A stretch of 64,000 bases of DNA from Terrimonas ginsenosidimutans. Lineage in GTDB: Bacteria; Bacteroidota; Bacteroidia; Chitinophagales; Chitinophagaceae. Made by a program: the position numbers and the translations under genes. The stretch covers positions 186,001 through 250,000 of the forward strand of contig NZ_JAKLTR010000006.1 of NCBI RefSeq assembly GCF_022012415.1. Reading direction: 5' to 3'. The notes beneath the pieces are model-generated. The model saw nothing but the letters and a program-made list of their open reading frames with translations, was not told where the DNA came from and did no database searches. The first letter of the stretch is position 1; each line of letters opens with the position of its first letter. Positions 9,788 to 17,844 of this stretch are shown piece by piece.

Positions 9788-10188
9788 AACAGCTTAGTTT
9801 TTGAATACTTTCTAATTTTTGACGCCATCAATTCCTTTTATTTTGTTTCAATTTGCTTCAATAAGGACTGATTTTGTGCAAATAACGAAACCGTATTTAA
9901 ACAAAATATTACCCGTCTTTAAACAAATTGTTATGAAACTGGCGGCTAAGAAAGAGCAATCGCTACCGAATTGACCTGAAATGCAGATATTTGCTTTCAG
10001 TTAACTCAGTAATATGAACCAAATGTAACAAAATTTAATTCAATTAAACAAAAGAAAATAAAAAGAAAGCATTTGAAAGCACTGCGAAAGATTTAAAGGC
10101 AGATAGTTTTACCAAATCGTAAACTCTTTGTAAGTCTTTGAAGATATTGAGAAAATAGTGACACTTTTGCGCAACGAAACTTTATAAT
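9788..10188. promoter_or_regulatory. Divergent regulatory region between susC and deoR-type gene
   Basis: This AT-rich 401-bp gap holds no ORF. Two near-identical 15-mers, CCGTATTTAAACAAA (9891-9905) and CCGTCTTTAAACAAA (9913-9927), lie 22 bp apart start to start, about two helical turns. They are candidate operators, plausibly for the neighbouring DeoR protein. On the plus strand, TTTG (10137-10140), a 21-bp spacer and CACTTTTG (10162-10169, one mismatch to TAnnTTTG) form a Bacteroidota-type promoter about 20 bp before the regulator's ATG. The susC promoter was not resolved. Confidence 0.55.
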
Positions 10189-10956
10189 ATGAAAACGATC
10201 ACGGACAGGCATCAGTTCATTCTCAAAAAGTTAACAGAGAAAGGGAAGGTTAGCATCCCTCAACTGATCGACGAAATGCAGGTAAGCGGGGTTACGATCC
10301 GGAAAGATCTGAAGCTTTTGGAAGAAAAAAAATTGCTGTTCCGCACCCGCGGCGGGGGCTCTATCAATAATCCCTACGCCATAGAGCGGCCGATCGATGA
10401 GAAGGAATTCATTAAATCGGATGAAAAGAAGAAGATCGCGAAAGCTGCGCTAAGCCTGATCGGGCACAATGATTCGATCATTATTGGGTCGGGCACTACC
10501 GTCTTTGAACTTGCCCGGCAGCTTCATCCGGACAAGCGGATCATCGTCATCACGCCGGCGCTGAAGGTTGCCCTTGAACTAAGCAACCGGCCGAACGTGG
10601 AAGTATTGCAGCTTGGAGGACTTGTGCACCAAAGCTCCTCCTCTACTGCCGGGTCTTTCGCTGAAAAGATCCTGGATGAGTTATCCTGTGGCGTTCTGTT
10701 TATCGGAGTAGATGGTATCGACCTGGATCATGGACTGACTATCACCAATATCATGGAGGCAAGTCTGAACCAGAAGATGATCAAACTTGCGCAGACGATA
10801 GTTGTGCTGGCTGACAGTTCTAAATTTGACCGGCGCGGTCTGGGAAAGATCTGTAATCTTGAACAGATCGATTACATAATAACGGATGAGGAGGTGAGCA
10901 GGGATACAGTGAATAAGATTGAGAAGTCGGGAACGAAAGTTATTATAGCAGAATAA
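10189..10956 (+). CDS. DeoR-family transcriptional regulator
   Basis: The 255-residue protein has an N-terminal winged HTH (RHQFILKKLTEKGKVSIPQL ... MQVSGVTIRKDLKLLEE, residues 7-45) followed by a DeoR C-terminal sensor domain. The sensor shows IIIGSGTTVFELAR, LGGLVHQSSS, LFIGVDGID and the signature VLADSSKFDRRG. These regulators usually repress sugar or nucleoside operons and release on binding a phosphorylated intermediate. The position divergent from susC makes that operon the likely target. Start and promoter are well placed. Confidence 0.93.
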   Translation: MKTITDRHQFILKKLTEKGKVSIPQLIDEMQVSGVTIRKDLKLLEEKKLLFRTRGGGSINNPYAIERPIDEKEFIKSDEKKKIAKAALSLIGHNDSIIIGSGTTVFELARQLHPDKRIIVITPALKVALELSNRPNVEVLQLGGLVHQSSSSTAGSFAEKILDELSCGVLFIGVDGIDLDHGLTITNIMEASLNQKMIKLAQTIVVLADSSKFDRRGLGKICNLEQIDYIITDEEVSRDTVNKIEKSGTKVIIAE

Positions 10957-11006
10957 ATGGTATACCTCACACTGAGCAGATATTAATATGCAAGACCCAT
11001 AAAAGA

Positions 11007-11034
11007 AAAAGCATCCGCGATGGCAGATGCTTTT
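11007..11034. terminator. Bidirectional hairpin terminator
   Basis: AAAAGCATC (11007-11015) pairs with GATGCTTTT (11026-11034) across a 10-nt loop, with A-rich and T-rich flanks on the respective sides. It lies between the convergent DeoR-type gene and the small secreted protein gene and would serve both. Confidence 0.75.
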
Positions 11035-11044
11035 CTTGTTTAAA

Positions 11045-11308
11045 CTAATTAACTCCATCAGGGGGAGCGCTATGGTCATGCGTACAAAGAGTTACGTCAG
11101 GAGCAGTCTCGATATCATAAAAAGTCTGCGATGTGCATCCCGGAGAAGTATTAATAACGGTGCTACTGCCCTCATACACATCACCACAGTTATACCGGGT
11201 TATCTGAATCATGGTAATAGTACAATTGAAATTTGATGCTTCCTCTTTATGCGTAAAAGAGGTCAGTGATAGTAACATAATGGATAACGCAAACAAGATC
11301 TTCTTCAT
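11045..11308 (-). CDS. Small secreted protein of unknown function
   Basis: The start is placed at ATG 11308 because it opens directly on a signal peptide (MKKILFALSIMLLSLTSF); upstream in-frame codons to 11374 give no plausible leader. The mature part is about 68 residues with four cysteines (NFNC, RYNC, SPGC, VTLC), consistent with two disulfides in an exported protein. No family is recognised. It is transcribed leftward toward the terminator at 11007-11034 and is isolated from its neighbours by ~230 bp upstream. Confidence 0.6.
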   Translation of the reverse strand: MKKILFALSIMLLSLTSFTHKEEASNFNCTITMIQITRYNCGDVYEGSSTVINTSPGCTSQTFYDIETAPDVTLCTHDHSAPPDGVN

Positions 11309-11540
11309 AATAGGAGGTTTAGTGTTGGTTATAAAATGTTCTATAAGATAACCAAATCTTTCTCTTTTGCACAAAGAACCCCATGTGAAACAGATTAAAA
11401 TTCCAGGAAACTTAGTGCCTGATATAATTTAGGTGGAATCATGTATTTACATTAAGTGGTATACTATTATTCCTTAAAAGCTTCTACTTAGCCGATCCTG
11501 GCAAGCCAGAAAGAACTTATCAAAAAAAATCTACAACCCT

Positions 11541-12347
11541 TTAATCTTTCTTTATCAGCCGTGCCTGTAAGTCTTTAGCGGGTTGGTATTGCCTGTTCGC
11601 AGACATATTCAACCACGAGTTAAATTCTCCTTCATTCTTCGAAACTCCCCTTCCATCTCTATACAATAATGCCAGGTTATACATAGCAATGGGCTCAAGC
11701 AGATCCGCAGCTTTCTGAAATTGTTTTGCCGCTTCAGCTGGATCTGTTTTCTCGCTGAGTGTCCCGAGCAAAGTATAGGCCGTAGGTACACCGGCTTTTC
11801 CCGCTTTCATCAGCCATTGTTTTGCTTTGACTTCATCCTTTACTCCGCTCAGGCCATTTGCATAAACAAAACCGATACTATACATCGCTTCCGGATAACC
11901 TGCATTTGCCGCCTGCTCTATCAGTTGCGCCCCTTTTACACTGTCCTTCATTGGTGGCGTAACCTGCAGGTAAATATAGCCAAGCCAGTAGTCAGTGATC
12001 GGACAGCCCTTGTTCTCCGGCTTACTGAGTGCGTCCAGTGCAGTTTTCACATCATTTCCCGAGATGGCATTATATCCATTCCGTGCATTCAGCAATACAT
12101 TGATATCGCATGCAAGCGATGTCTTTCCGTTTTTATAAACATAGTATGAGATACCGTTTTCTTCAGCAATAGACCGTCCATTCTTAAAGCTGAAGTATCC
12201 TCTTTTATGAAATGGAATGATCAGTTGCCCCTTCTTATCTATCACACCATTCTGTTTATTATAATCAAATGCATCCTTGCCAATAGATACGACACAAACC
12301 CCATCACTGAAATAGCTCGTGGTAATATAGGCGGGCTTGATCACCAT
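11541..12347 (-). pseudogene. 3' part of a frameshifted WG-repeat/Sel1-repeat gene
   Basis: This frame continues the WG-repeat protein encoded upstream at 12341-13417. Reading backwards past its first ATG, the frame carries LWGFINKKGEM (a standard WG repeat) that overlaps the end of the upstream ORF. After two or three WG-like units (GVIDKKGQLIIPF), the C-terminal half has Sel1/TPR-like repeats (AANAGYPEAMYSIGFVYANG, AGKAGVPTAYTLLGTL, LEPIAMYNLALLYRDGRG). Sel1 repeats bind proteins, often in envelope or signalling contexts. The intact gene would encode about 625 residues. Whether the break is real or a sequencing error cannot be settled here. Confidence 0.75.
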
Positions 12348-13417
12348 TTCACCTTTCTTATTAATAAAACCCCATAATTTGTCAGGTGTTTGTACACGGC
12401 CAACCCTTCCATAAAGCCGTTCGCTCTTTTGTACACGGGCTTTATGACAGTCTTCCCCTGTTTATCCATAAAGCCCCATAAGCTATCTTTCTCAAAAGCG
12501 ATCAATCCTTCCCTGACCATTGGTTGTTGAGGAAATCTCGGAGGATACAATGTTCCTTTGTTATCAATAATACCCCATTCATCTTTTTCTTTGTTAAGGC
12601 CTGCAGTTCCCCTGGTTTTAACAGCCCATACACCCTCGTAACCAGGTTGGATAGAGACAAAATCCTGAGAGGTGATATGTTTGCCTTTCCTGTCTATCAG
12701 GATCTGATAACTTCTGTAAGCGTTTGACGCTGTACCGCTCACAGTTACGATCGCAAAACCATCTTTGAAAGCTGTTCCATGAATATATTCTGGCTCGATC
12801 ACCATGTTTCCGGTCAGGTCGATATAACCTCGTTTGAAAGATTTTACTCCATTTCCCATGTCATAGGGAATGGAAACACATGCAAGACCTTCTGAAAACA
12901 TTTCCGCATCCAGGAAAGGGCCAGCTATTTTCACCGCACCGCCTTTATCTATGTATTGCCATTGCTTGTCGTCAACACTTACGGCAGCCAGGCCCTGTGA
13001 AAACGACTTTCCCTTCGCGTACTTTAATGGGATCTGGAACAATCCCTGTTTATTGATAAAACCATACTTGTATCCTCTTGAATAATCTCCATTCGCTACC
13101 AGGGCGAGGCCATCAGAAAAGTCTTCTGCCCTGTCAAATTGCGGCGGCACCAGTTCTCGGCCATCCGTAAAACAATAACCATTTTTAATTCCGTTATAAT
13201 CATATCCAGATCGTTGGCCTGCCCATACTTTACAGATCCCTTCCACCGGTCGCATGATCAGGTTATACTTTCCGCCCGTCTTCGTATTACCCGCAGAATC
13301 AGCAAATCCGTAATAAGCCACCTGCTGATAACTGGCGAGATAGCTGAACAGATCCTGCGCATGCAGAAAATTGCAGAGTATGAATGTGCAACAAACAAGA
13401 AACATAGGTCTTTTCAT
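12341..13417 (-). pseudogene. 5' part of a frameshifted WG-repeat gene (secreted)
   Basis: The visible 358-residue product has a signal peptide (MKRPMFLVCCTFILCNFLHA) and successive WG repeats such as YKYGFINKQGLFQIPLKYA, RGYIDLTGNMVIEPEY, WGIIDNKGTLYPPRF and LWGFMDKQGKTVIKPVY. It leaves the WG pattern after GFMEGLAV and ends with a non-repeat tail, while the adjacent frame resumes VQTPDKLWGFINKKG. One lost base near 12391-12400 explains this. WG repeats (PF14903) are abundant in Bacteroidota; their function is poorly known. Together with 11541-12347 it forms one ancestral gene. Confidence 0.8.
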
Positions 13418-13727
13418 GAGTCTGAGAGATTGGTGTCCGGCGCAAAATAGAAGGCCGTACGAACCGGTGCAATGCGAAAAAGGGGGATTTTAGTAGTAGT
13501 ACGGACCATGAGCAAGTCTCACTATATTCACTTTTTCATAAAAGGAATATGAACAGCAGAATCACATTTCGCCTCCAGCTCCTAACCTTTCTTTTCTTTT
13601 TCGTAAGGGAAAGATTTGAATGGATCTTACTGTATCGGTCTCGCGCGTGCTATGGTATCTGTAGCTTTCCAAAAGATCATGACGAAACGAAGTAAACGAA
13701 AGAAAAGCCGGCATCACACTCGTAAGT

Positions 13728-13779
13728 ATAAAAATCCTCAGAGGCGAAGAATGCATCCTTCGCCTCTGAGGATTTTTAT
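13728..13779. terminator. Strong bidirectional terminator
   Basis: A 22-bp perfect stem (13728-13749 with 13758-13779) surrounds an 8-nt loop and is flanked by A and T runs. It lies just downstream of the leftward lipoprotein-like gene that ends at 13783. The palindrome generates mirror-image ORFs on both strands that should not be annotated. Confidence 0.85.
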
Positions 13780-13782
13780 TGG

Positions 13783-14376
13783 TCAAAGCCCAGTGGCTTT
13801 GGGCCGGCCTTTACAATCATCCGATACAAAGATATCCGCTGGTGTCCCTCCCCAGTTGTTATAAACATCATTACGCAACTGGCTTATTACATCCGCTACC
13901 CCATCTGGTATTGGCCAGAATACAACCTCAAACGATCCATTATCCAATCCCATTGCAGGCACTTCATACATATAAATTGGGATACGTATTATATCACCTT
14001 TGCTGATAGATCTCCTGAATTTATAGAATGGCGACTTTTCTACATCAAGGCTATCTTTGAACCGGACACGTGCTGTATAAAAAAGTGGCTGACTCACACT
14101 TTCACAGGCTATCTCATAAGACCCTTCGCCACCAAAATCGATGATATTCTTTATCCTTATCGTCACTGTATCGTACTTTTTCTGACAGACCATCTCTCGT
14201 GCCTGCCAAAGCATGCTGTCGTGCCGGGCCTTGTATTTATCGTAATCTGATTCTGAATTTCTGAAAGCGGTATACGCTTTTCCAAACTGAACGAGCTCAA
14301 GTTGAAAGGCTGATTCCTTTTTGCTTTGACATCCTATGCAGGCACAAAAAAGAAGAAGAATAAAGTGTGGTTTCAT
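13783..14376 (-). CDS. Putative lipoprotein of unknown function
   Basis: The 197-residue protein opens with a hydrophobic leader and a cysteine-rich lipobox region (LLLFCACIGCQSKK; Cys13 or Cys16), suggesting membrane anchoring. A heptad-like stretch (SDYDKYKARHDSMLWQAREM) follows, then beta-rich sequence (VTIRIKNIIDFGGEGSYEIA, TARVRFKDSLD). No family is recognised. It is a single leftward gene between a terminator and the prophage left end, with about 440 bp to attL. The ATG at 14376 is the only start that preserves the leader. Confidence 0.65.
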   Translation of the reverse strand: MKPHFILLLFCACIGCQSKKESAFQLELVQFGKAYTAFRNSESDYDKYKARHDSMLWQAREMVCQKKYDTVTIRIKNIIDFGGEGSYEIACESVSQPLFYTARVRFKDSLDVEKSPFYKFRRSISKGDIIRIPIYMYEVPAMGLDNGSFEVVFWPIPDGVADVISQLRNDVYNNWGGTPADIFVSDDCKGRPKATGL

Positions 14377-14512
14377 TAAGGCAGGATTTTATAGTTATGG
14401 CTTTCTGTTATATAAAAACCGACGTATAGCTTATGCCAAATTATTCAAAGGTTTTTATAAAACAAAGCATTCGGACATATGAGCATAAGATCAGATTTCG
14501 TTTTTTCACAGA

Positions 14513-14647
14513 TCAATACTTTTCAAATAGTTCCATGAATTCCGGGGCATTCGAATCTGAAGCAACCTGTTGGATCATTCTCCGGATCACGTTCCCCAAG
14601 TCTCTCGCTTTGTTATCGCTAAGCCAACACCCAACAAGCCCGAAATA
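14513..14647 (-). pseudogene. Possible gene remnant next to the attachment site
   Basis: On the minus strand an open stretch of 44 codons ends at TGA 14513-14515 and reads like protein (GCWLSDNKARDLGNVIRRMI, then SNAPEFMELFEKY), but it has no start and an in-frame stop immediately upstream. The next frame upstream also reads plausibly (GTGFNMLAVIFRACW), suggesting a frameshifted remnant. The whole 14377-14781 gap otherwise shows no convincing gene. Low certainty. Confidence 0.2.
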
Positions 14648-14781
14648 TCACCGCAAGCATATTAAACCCTGTTCCAGAAACCAACCTCAAAAATAAAAGA
14701 CCCCGGCTTGTTAAGCGGTGATCGCTAGTGGATTCCGTAAATCTGCAGCCGCCTCAAATCAGTCCATCCAGGAAACAAAAA

Positions 14782-14810
14782 ACCCGCCGATGTTCTTAAC
14801 ATCGGCGGGT
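14782..14810 (-). terminator. Terminator originally belonging to tRNA-Ser
   Basis: ACCCGCCGATGTT (14782-14794) pairs perfectly with 14798-14810 around a 3-nt loop; on the minus strand the stem is followed by a run of six U. It ends 4 bp from the tRNA 3'-end remnant of attL. This is the layout of a tRNA and its own terminator, now split by the prophage. Confidence 0.8.
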
Positions 14811-14814
14811 GTAG

Positions 14815-14829
14815 GCGGAGAGCGAGGGA
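14815..14829. other. attL core
   Basis: GCGGAGAGCGAGGGA is identical to 61976-61990, where it forms the 3' acceptor and T-arm end of tRNA-Ser. Only the tRNA end is present here, as expected for the side of the insertion that keeps the displaced fragment. Identity breaks on both sides. Confidence 0.85.
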
Positions 14830-14912
14830 CTCTCCGCGAAGCCTTTCCCTTAACGTAACGCAATGAAATTCAAAGTTCTCCGGTTTATTATTAAGGGTTA
14901 ATAAATACTATC

Positions 14913-14936
14913 TGTTCCGGGTTTTGTTCCGGGTTA
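14913..14936 (+). repeat. Integrase arm-type site, left (P' side)
   Basis: This 24-bp segment is identical and in the same orientation to 61900-61923. It consists of two tandem copies of TGTTCCGGGTT. In circular phage DNA the two segments would flank the attP core at about 84 and 52 bp, the layout of integrase arm-binding sites. Confidence 0.65.
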
Positions 14937-14980
14937 TAATTATGAAACAATATTGATGAAACTCTTTACTGTAGCGGGTT

Positions 14981-15325
14981 TCATTCTTGCTCTAACACCT
15001 GTAGCACATTTCCTTTCAAGTCAACTTTTGCCTTTACTCGCGACGACACGCGACCGCCATAACTATTAGTTCCGCTATATCGCTGAGTGACTACAAGGTA
15101 ATCGCCCTGATCCGTGTAGGTTGTTTCGATGTTCTTGTAGCTGTCAGGATCTTTCATGTTTGCTTTGATAAGCGCGGTAAGGTTTCGGTGTTCGCCATTC
15201 CAAGGGCTGAACGCTGATTCGATTTCGGTTTTTCTTTTGTCTTCTTTGGATTCTGTAGACACTGCGTAAATAGAAATCACCACTGCGGCAATGATGATCC
15301 CGGCAGTATACTTTTTATTTTTCAT
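14981..15325 (-). CDS. Membrane-anchored prophage protein of lysogeny operon
   Basis: The start is set at ATG 15325 (MKNKKYTAGIII), overlapping the repressor stop by 11 nt, which indicates translational coupling. A single N-terminal membrane helix is followed by a charged domain with SPWNGEHRNLTALIKANMKD, PDSYKN and YSGTNSYGGRV. Small proteins with this WxGxH...MxDPxSY pattern are widespread beside phage repressors; their role is not established. It is co-transcribed with the repressor, so it should be expressed in the lysogen, where exclusion of other phages is one untested possibility. Confidence 0.7.
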   Translation of the reverse strand: MKNKKYTAGIIIAAVVISIYAVSTESKEDKRKTEIESAFSPWNGEHRNLTALIKANMKDPDSYKNIETTYTDQGDYLVVTQRYSGTNSYGGRVSSRVKAKVDLKGNVLQVLEQE

Positions 15326-15665
15326 CGGATAGTAGTTTGCTAAGAAGGGCGTCATTCTGTGCTTCCAACTTCTTCACTTGTTCCCGCAGAATCTTTATCA
15401 ATTCGTCCTTCGCCTTGATAGTATCGTTTTCTTTTTGGTCCCCTTTTAATAAGCCAGGGTTTGCGTTGAGGTTCTTTTGAAGAAGTGTTTCCATCGAAAT
15501 ATTAAAGTGCTTGGCTAATGCCAGTTGAAAGGCTTCATCAGGCTTCGCTTTACCTCTCTCCCATCCATCAATATTTGTCCGGGATTTTCCGAATAGTTCG
15601 CCGAAGGCGGCTTGCGTGAGTTGTGAATACTGCCGTAGGAACTTGATGTTGGCATTTAAATACAT
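15315..15665 (-). CDS. XRE-family repressor (CI-like)
   Basis: The start at ATG 15665 gives 116 residues; further upstream codons would run through the operator region. An HTH_3 domain occupies residues 6-60 (LRQYSQLTQAAFGELFGKSR, TNIDGWERGKAKPDEAFQLA). The C-terminus is a coiled coil (KAKDELIKILREQVKKLEAQ) probably used for dimerisation, instead of the LexA-like peptidase of lambda CI. It should bind the palindromes at 15756-15848 and hold early genes off. It diverges from the Cro-like gene at 15893. Confidence 0.85.
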   Translation of the reverse strand: MYLNANIKFLRQYSQLTQAAFGELFGKSRTNIDGWERGKAKPDEAFQLALAKHFNISMETLLQKNLNANPGLLKGDQKENDTIKAKDELIKILREQVKKLEAQNDALLSKLLSDEK

Positions 15666-15755
15666 ACTTATCAAAAATTGAATTAATAGGTTCGGGACAA
15701 ATGTAGTTATTAGTTTAATCCCCTGCAAGCAAGCCACAAACAAAATGCCAACAAA

Positions 15756-15848
15756 TTCCGCAAATGCGGAAAATATTTGCACTCAATAAGTTAAGAAATG
15801 AAAAAAATAAATGCGTAATTTTTCCGCATTTGCGTAATTTTTTCGCAT
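15756..15848. promoter_or_regulatory. Lysogeny switch operator array
   Basis: TTCCGCAAATGCGGAA (15756-15771) is a perfect 7-2-7 palindrome. TTCCGCATTTGCGTAA (15822-15837) is a second copy with one mismatch between arms. The same segment can be read as two 18-bp direct repeats, TGCGTAATTTTTCCGCAT (15812-15829) and a variant at 15831-15848 with one mismatch. The sites lie in the 227-bp gap between the divergent repressor and Cro-like genes and are the expected targets of both. Confidence 0.75.
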
Positions 15849-15892
15849 ACATTTGACAAGCACTGACGGAAAGTGCAAGAAACTAACGGATT

Positions 15893-16138
15893 ATGCAGAC
15901 CCAAAAAATCATCAAATTCAAAAACGGTCTTACCTCGGATCAGGTACATGCCGCCCGAGCGATTTTGAAACAGGTAAACGTTTCCCGGATTTGCGACGCC
16001 AGTAAGGTAAAAGTTTCCACAATATACAATGTCCTGCGGGATGAAAGCCCCCGAGTAGATCAGCTTAAGATCGTGTTAACGAAGGCCCGGGCTGAAGTTC
16101 GTAAAAAGGAAGAAGACTTGAAGGAGATCGCAGGATGA
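15893..16138 (+). CDS. Small HTH protein, Cro-like or early regulator
   Basis: The 81-residue protein carries a HTH-like segment ILKQVNVSRICDASKVKVST followed by IYNVLRDESPRVDQLKIVLT, resembling phage regulators that read a DNA palindrome without a sensor domain. A basic C-terminal helix (KARAEVRKKEEDLKE) follows. It is the first gene rightward from the operator array and overlaps the next gene by ATGA, so it starts the early operon. A Cro-type role is inferred from position. Confidence 0.75.
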   Translation: MQTQKIIKFKNGLTSDQVHAARAILKQVNVSRICDASKVKVSTIYNVLRDESPRVDQLKIVLTKARAEVRKKEEDLKEIAG

Positions 16139-16350
16139 CGAATAAATTATTAGCAAAAGAACTAAGGTGTTTGCGAATGCACCTTGCGCCACTCTTACCG
16201 GCTGATAAAATCAACATGCTGGATGAAGTGGAAAGAAGGTTAACAAGCCCCGGGGCTGTTTCTACGGTCCCGGATCCTTCTAAAAAAAACAAGGTCAGTC
16301 GCAAGCCGAATAGTAAACAGGCACTATTCAACAAGTACTATCATAAATGA
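16135..16350 (+). CDS. Small prophage protein of unknown function
   Basis: The 71-residue basic protein overlaps both neighbours by 4 nt (ATGA at 16135 and at 16347), which supports real translation in a coupled operon. Visible features are an amphipathic N-terminal helix (LLAKELRCLRMHLAPLLPAD) and a lysine/proline-rich tail (DPSKKNKVSRKPNSK). No family is recognised. Confidence 0.65.
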   Translation: MTNKLLAKELRCLRMHLAPLLPADKINMLDEVERRLTSPGAVSTVPDPSKKNKVSRKPNSKQALFNKYYHK

Positions 16351-16490
16351 AAGACCAATTGAAGGGAATTAAGGCGGTCCCTTTTTACTTGATCGTAAAA
16401 CAATTCGCTTTTCTGCACGGCTTGCCATTCGCCCGCATTGCAGATCAAAACGCAGTAATTCAACTGTACTTCTCAAGCTTAAAAAAATAA
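16347..16490 (+). CDS. 47-residue early protein
   Basis: This short gene opens at ATG 16347, overlapping the previous stop by four bases, and ends at TAA 16488-16490. The product (MKDQLKGIKAVPFYLIVKQF and on to LYFSSLKK) is hydrophobic and aromatic without a clear membrane helix. The evidence is the ATGA coupling and the close spacing to the next gene (4 bp). Function unknown. Confidence 0.5.
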   Translation: MKDQLKGIKAVPFYLIVKQFAFLHGLPFARIADQNAVIQLYFSSLKK

Positions 16491-16494
16491 GGTC

Positions 16495-16695
16495 GTGAAA
16501 GGTGAAATAGTCCTTCGAACCTCCCGGATCACAGTATCGCGGGAGATCGAAAGCGGGTGCAATATGCGCGTAGGTGATCTTATGCGTGAACTGAAAGAAG
16601 AAATCAACCATACAGAGGGGCAAGGCTTCGTGTGTTACCTATCCTTTCAATCAAAAATGAATCAACCGGGTTTCGATCCAGATAAAGACGCTTAG
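16495..16695 (+). CDS. Small early protein, GTG start
   Basis: The 66-residue product starts at GTG 16495, four bases after the preceding stop. The sequence (VLRTSRITVSREIESGCNMR, VGDLMRELKEEINHTEGQGF) shows a short beta hairpin followed by an acidic helix. No family is recognised. It is followed by 83 bp before the first SSB-like gene. Confidence 0.5.
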   Translation: MKGEIVLRTSRITVSREIESGCNMRVGDLMRELKEEINHTEGQGFVCYLSFQSKMNQPGFDPDKDA

Positions 16696-16778
16696 TGATT
16701 GCGGAAGCGCAACACATTACCGGGGCTTGTTTCTACTCGCCCTCATTTTATTCAATCATTTTTTAACCAATCAACTTT

Positions 16779-17378
16779 ATGTCAAGAACCTATTTCTTAA
16801 ACGTGTCAAAGGGGAAGTTCTTTGAAAAGGATTCACCCGGTCAGGATGGCGAAAAGTTTAACCAGGTGCAAGGCCACCTTGTAAACATCGCATTCAAGCA
16901 GATCAACGAGGGCTTAACGATGCGCCTCTATGTGGTTGACGAAGAAAATTTTTATGTCCTCTCTATGTTCGTCAACGGACGACCTGCAAACGCATTCTTC
17001 CGCATGGTAAAGCACATTGACTTCAACACCGAAATGTTATTCAAAATGCAAGCTAAAGGCGGCTTGGATTATTTCGAGATCGTTCAGCATGGTAGTATCA
17101 TCCCTTGGTACTATTCATACGCAAACAACCATGAATTGCCGGAAGACAGAGACGAAAAGAAGCAATTTTTCATCGACCTGATCAATGGTGAAATTATGGA
17201 CAGGCTTGAAAAGAAGGTGAACCCCTTCCCGAATCACCTTCACTACACGCCCGCAAGAAAGGGGCTGCAAGGCGGATATTTCGATTCAGCCGCAGAAAAC
17301 CAAGGCCGCACAGTTAAGCCCGTAGGCAGGTATGAGCGCCAATCGCACAAAGTATACGGCAATAGCCGACCTCTCTAA
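16779..17378 (+). CDS. Putative ssDNA-binding protein, paralogue 1
   Basis: The 199-residue protein is clearly related to the product of 19122-19790 along its length: YFLNVSKGKF, FNQVQGHLVNIAFKQI, MRLYVVDEENFYVLSMFVNG, then NPFPNHLHYTP near the end, each with a counterpart in the second protein. The beta-rich core is compatible with an OB-type fold. Unlike its paralogue it lacks the acidic DDLPF tip; its tail is basic (GRYERQSHKVYGNSRPL). It may be a specialised recombination or annealing form. The function is inferred through the paralogue. Confidence 0.6.
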   Translation: MSRTYFLNVSKGKFFEKDSPGQDGEKFNQVQGHLVNIAFKQINEGLTMRLYVVDEENFYVLSMFVNGRPANAFFRMVKHIDFNTEMLFKMQAKGGLDYFEIVQHGSIIPWYYSYANNHELPEDRDEKKQFFIDLINGEIMDRLEKKVNPFPNHLHYTPARKGLQGGYFDSAAENQGRTVKPVGRYERQSHKVYGNSRPL

Positions 17379-17398
17379 ATCATTAAACTTTTTCCGCA

Positions 17399-17839
17399 AT
17401 GGTTAAAGGCTTCGAAGAAAAAACGCAGGAATTAAACTCAGTTGAAAAAGATACTATCCTACCCGCATTGCTTGGGAAGCTTTGCACGCACAAAGGAAAG
17501 GCAAATGCAATATCGGCAACGGAATTAGAGCGATACGTAAAGGAACGGGGTCTTGTAAAGTCTCTCCCCGGCAATCGGGTTAGGAAGATTGTGGAATACA
17601 TAAGACAGTCTTATCTATTAGAAGGATTAGTTGCGTGTAATGTGGGCTATTACATAGCTGACACTCCCGAAGAACTTCTTGAGTGGATTGTATCAATGCG
17701 ACAGCGTATTGCTGCAATGAAATCTTCGATGCAGCCTGCGGAAAAAGTTTATAAACGAATGACCGGCGTGCGTCAACCAAACCAGCACGGAGCAAAAGAG
17801 CCAATGCCGGGGGTAATTCACGAAAGTTTATTTCAATAA
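17399..17839 (+). CDS. Putative winged-helix protein of replication module
   Basis: The 146-residue protein has a central region KANAISATELERYVKERGLV followed by GNRVRKIVEYIRQSYLLEGL and a beta wing CNVGYYIADTPEELLEWI. This HTH-wing arrangement resembles small phage replication or recombination accessory proteins. It is located between the first SSB-like gene and the clamp-like gene, with 20 bp and 5 bp spacing. A DNA-binding role in replication is likely but unproven. Confidence 0.6.
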   Translation: MVKGFEEKTQELNSVEKDTILPALLGKLCTHKGKANAISATELERYVKERGLVKSLPGNRVRKIVEYIRQSYLLEGLVACNVGYYIADTPEELLEWIVSMRQRIAAMKSSMQPAEKVYKRMTGVRQPNQHGAKEPMPGVIHESLFQ

Positions 17840-17844
17840 TTTTT

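Noticed and set aside
11306-11320. AGGAGG-like string near the small secreted gene as a ribosome-binding site
   Set aside because: It lies on the plus strand, opposite to the gene, and is therefore not in the mRNA.
13562-13864. Mirror-image short ORFs on both strands (NPQRRRMH / SPLRIF)
   Set aside because: They are translations of the two arms of the terminator at 13728-13779 and have no independent support.
14513-14647. A toxin or regulator gene next to attL
   Set aside because: The stretch has no start and an upstream stop; kept only as a low-confidence remnant.
14433-14696. 87-residue plus-strand ORF near attL
   Set aside because: Composition is not protein-like and it is antisense to the more plausible remnant at 14513-14647.
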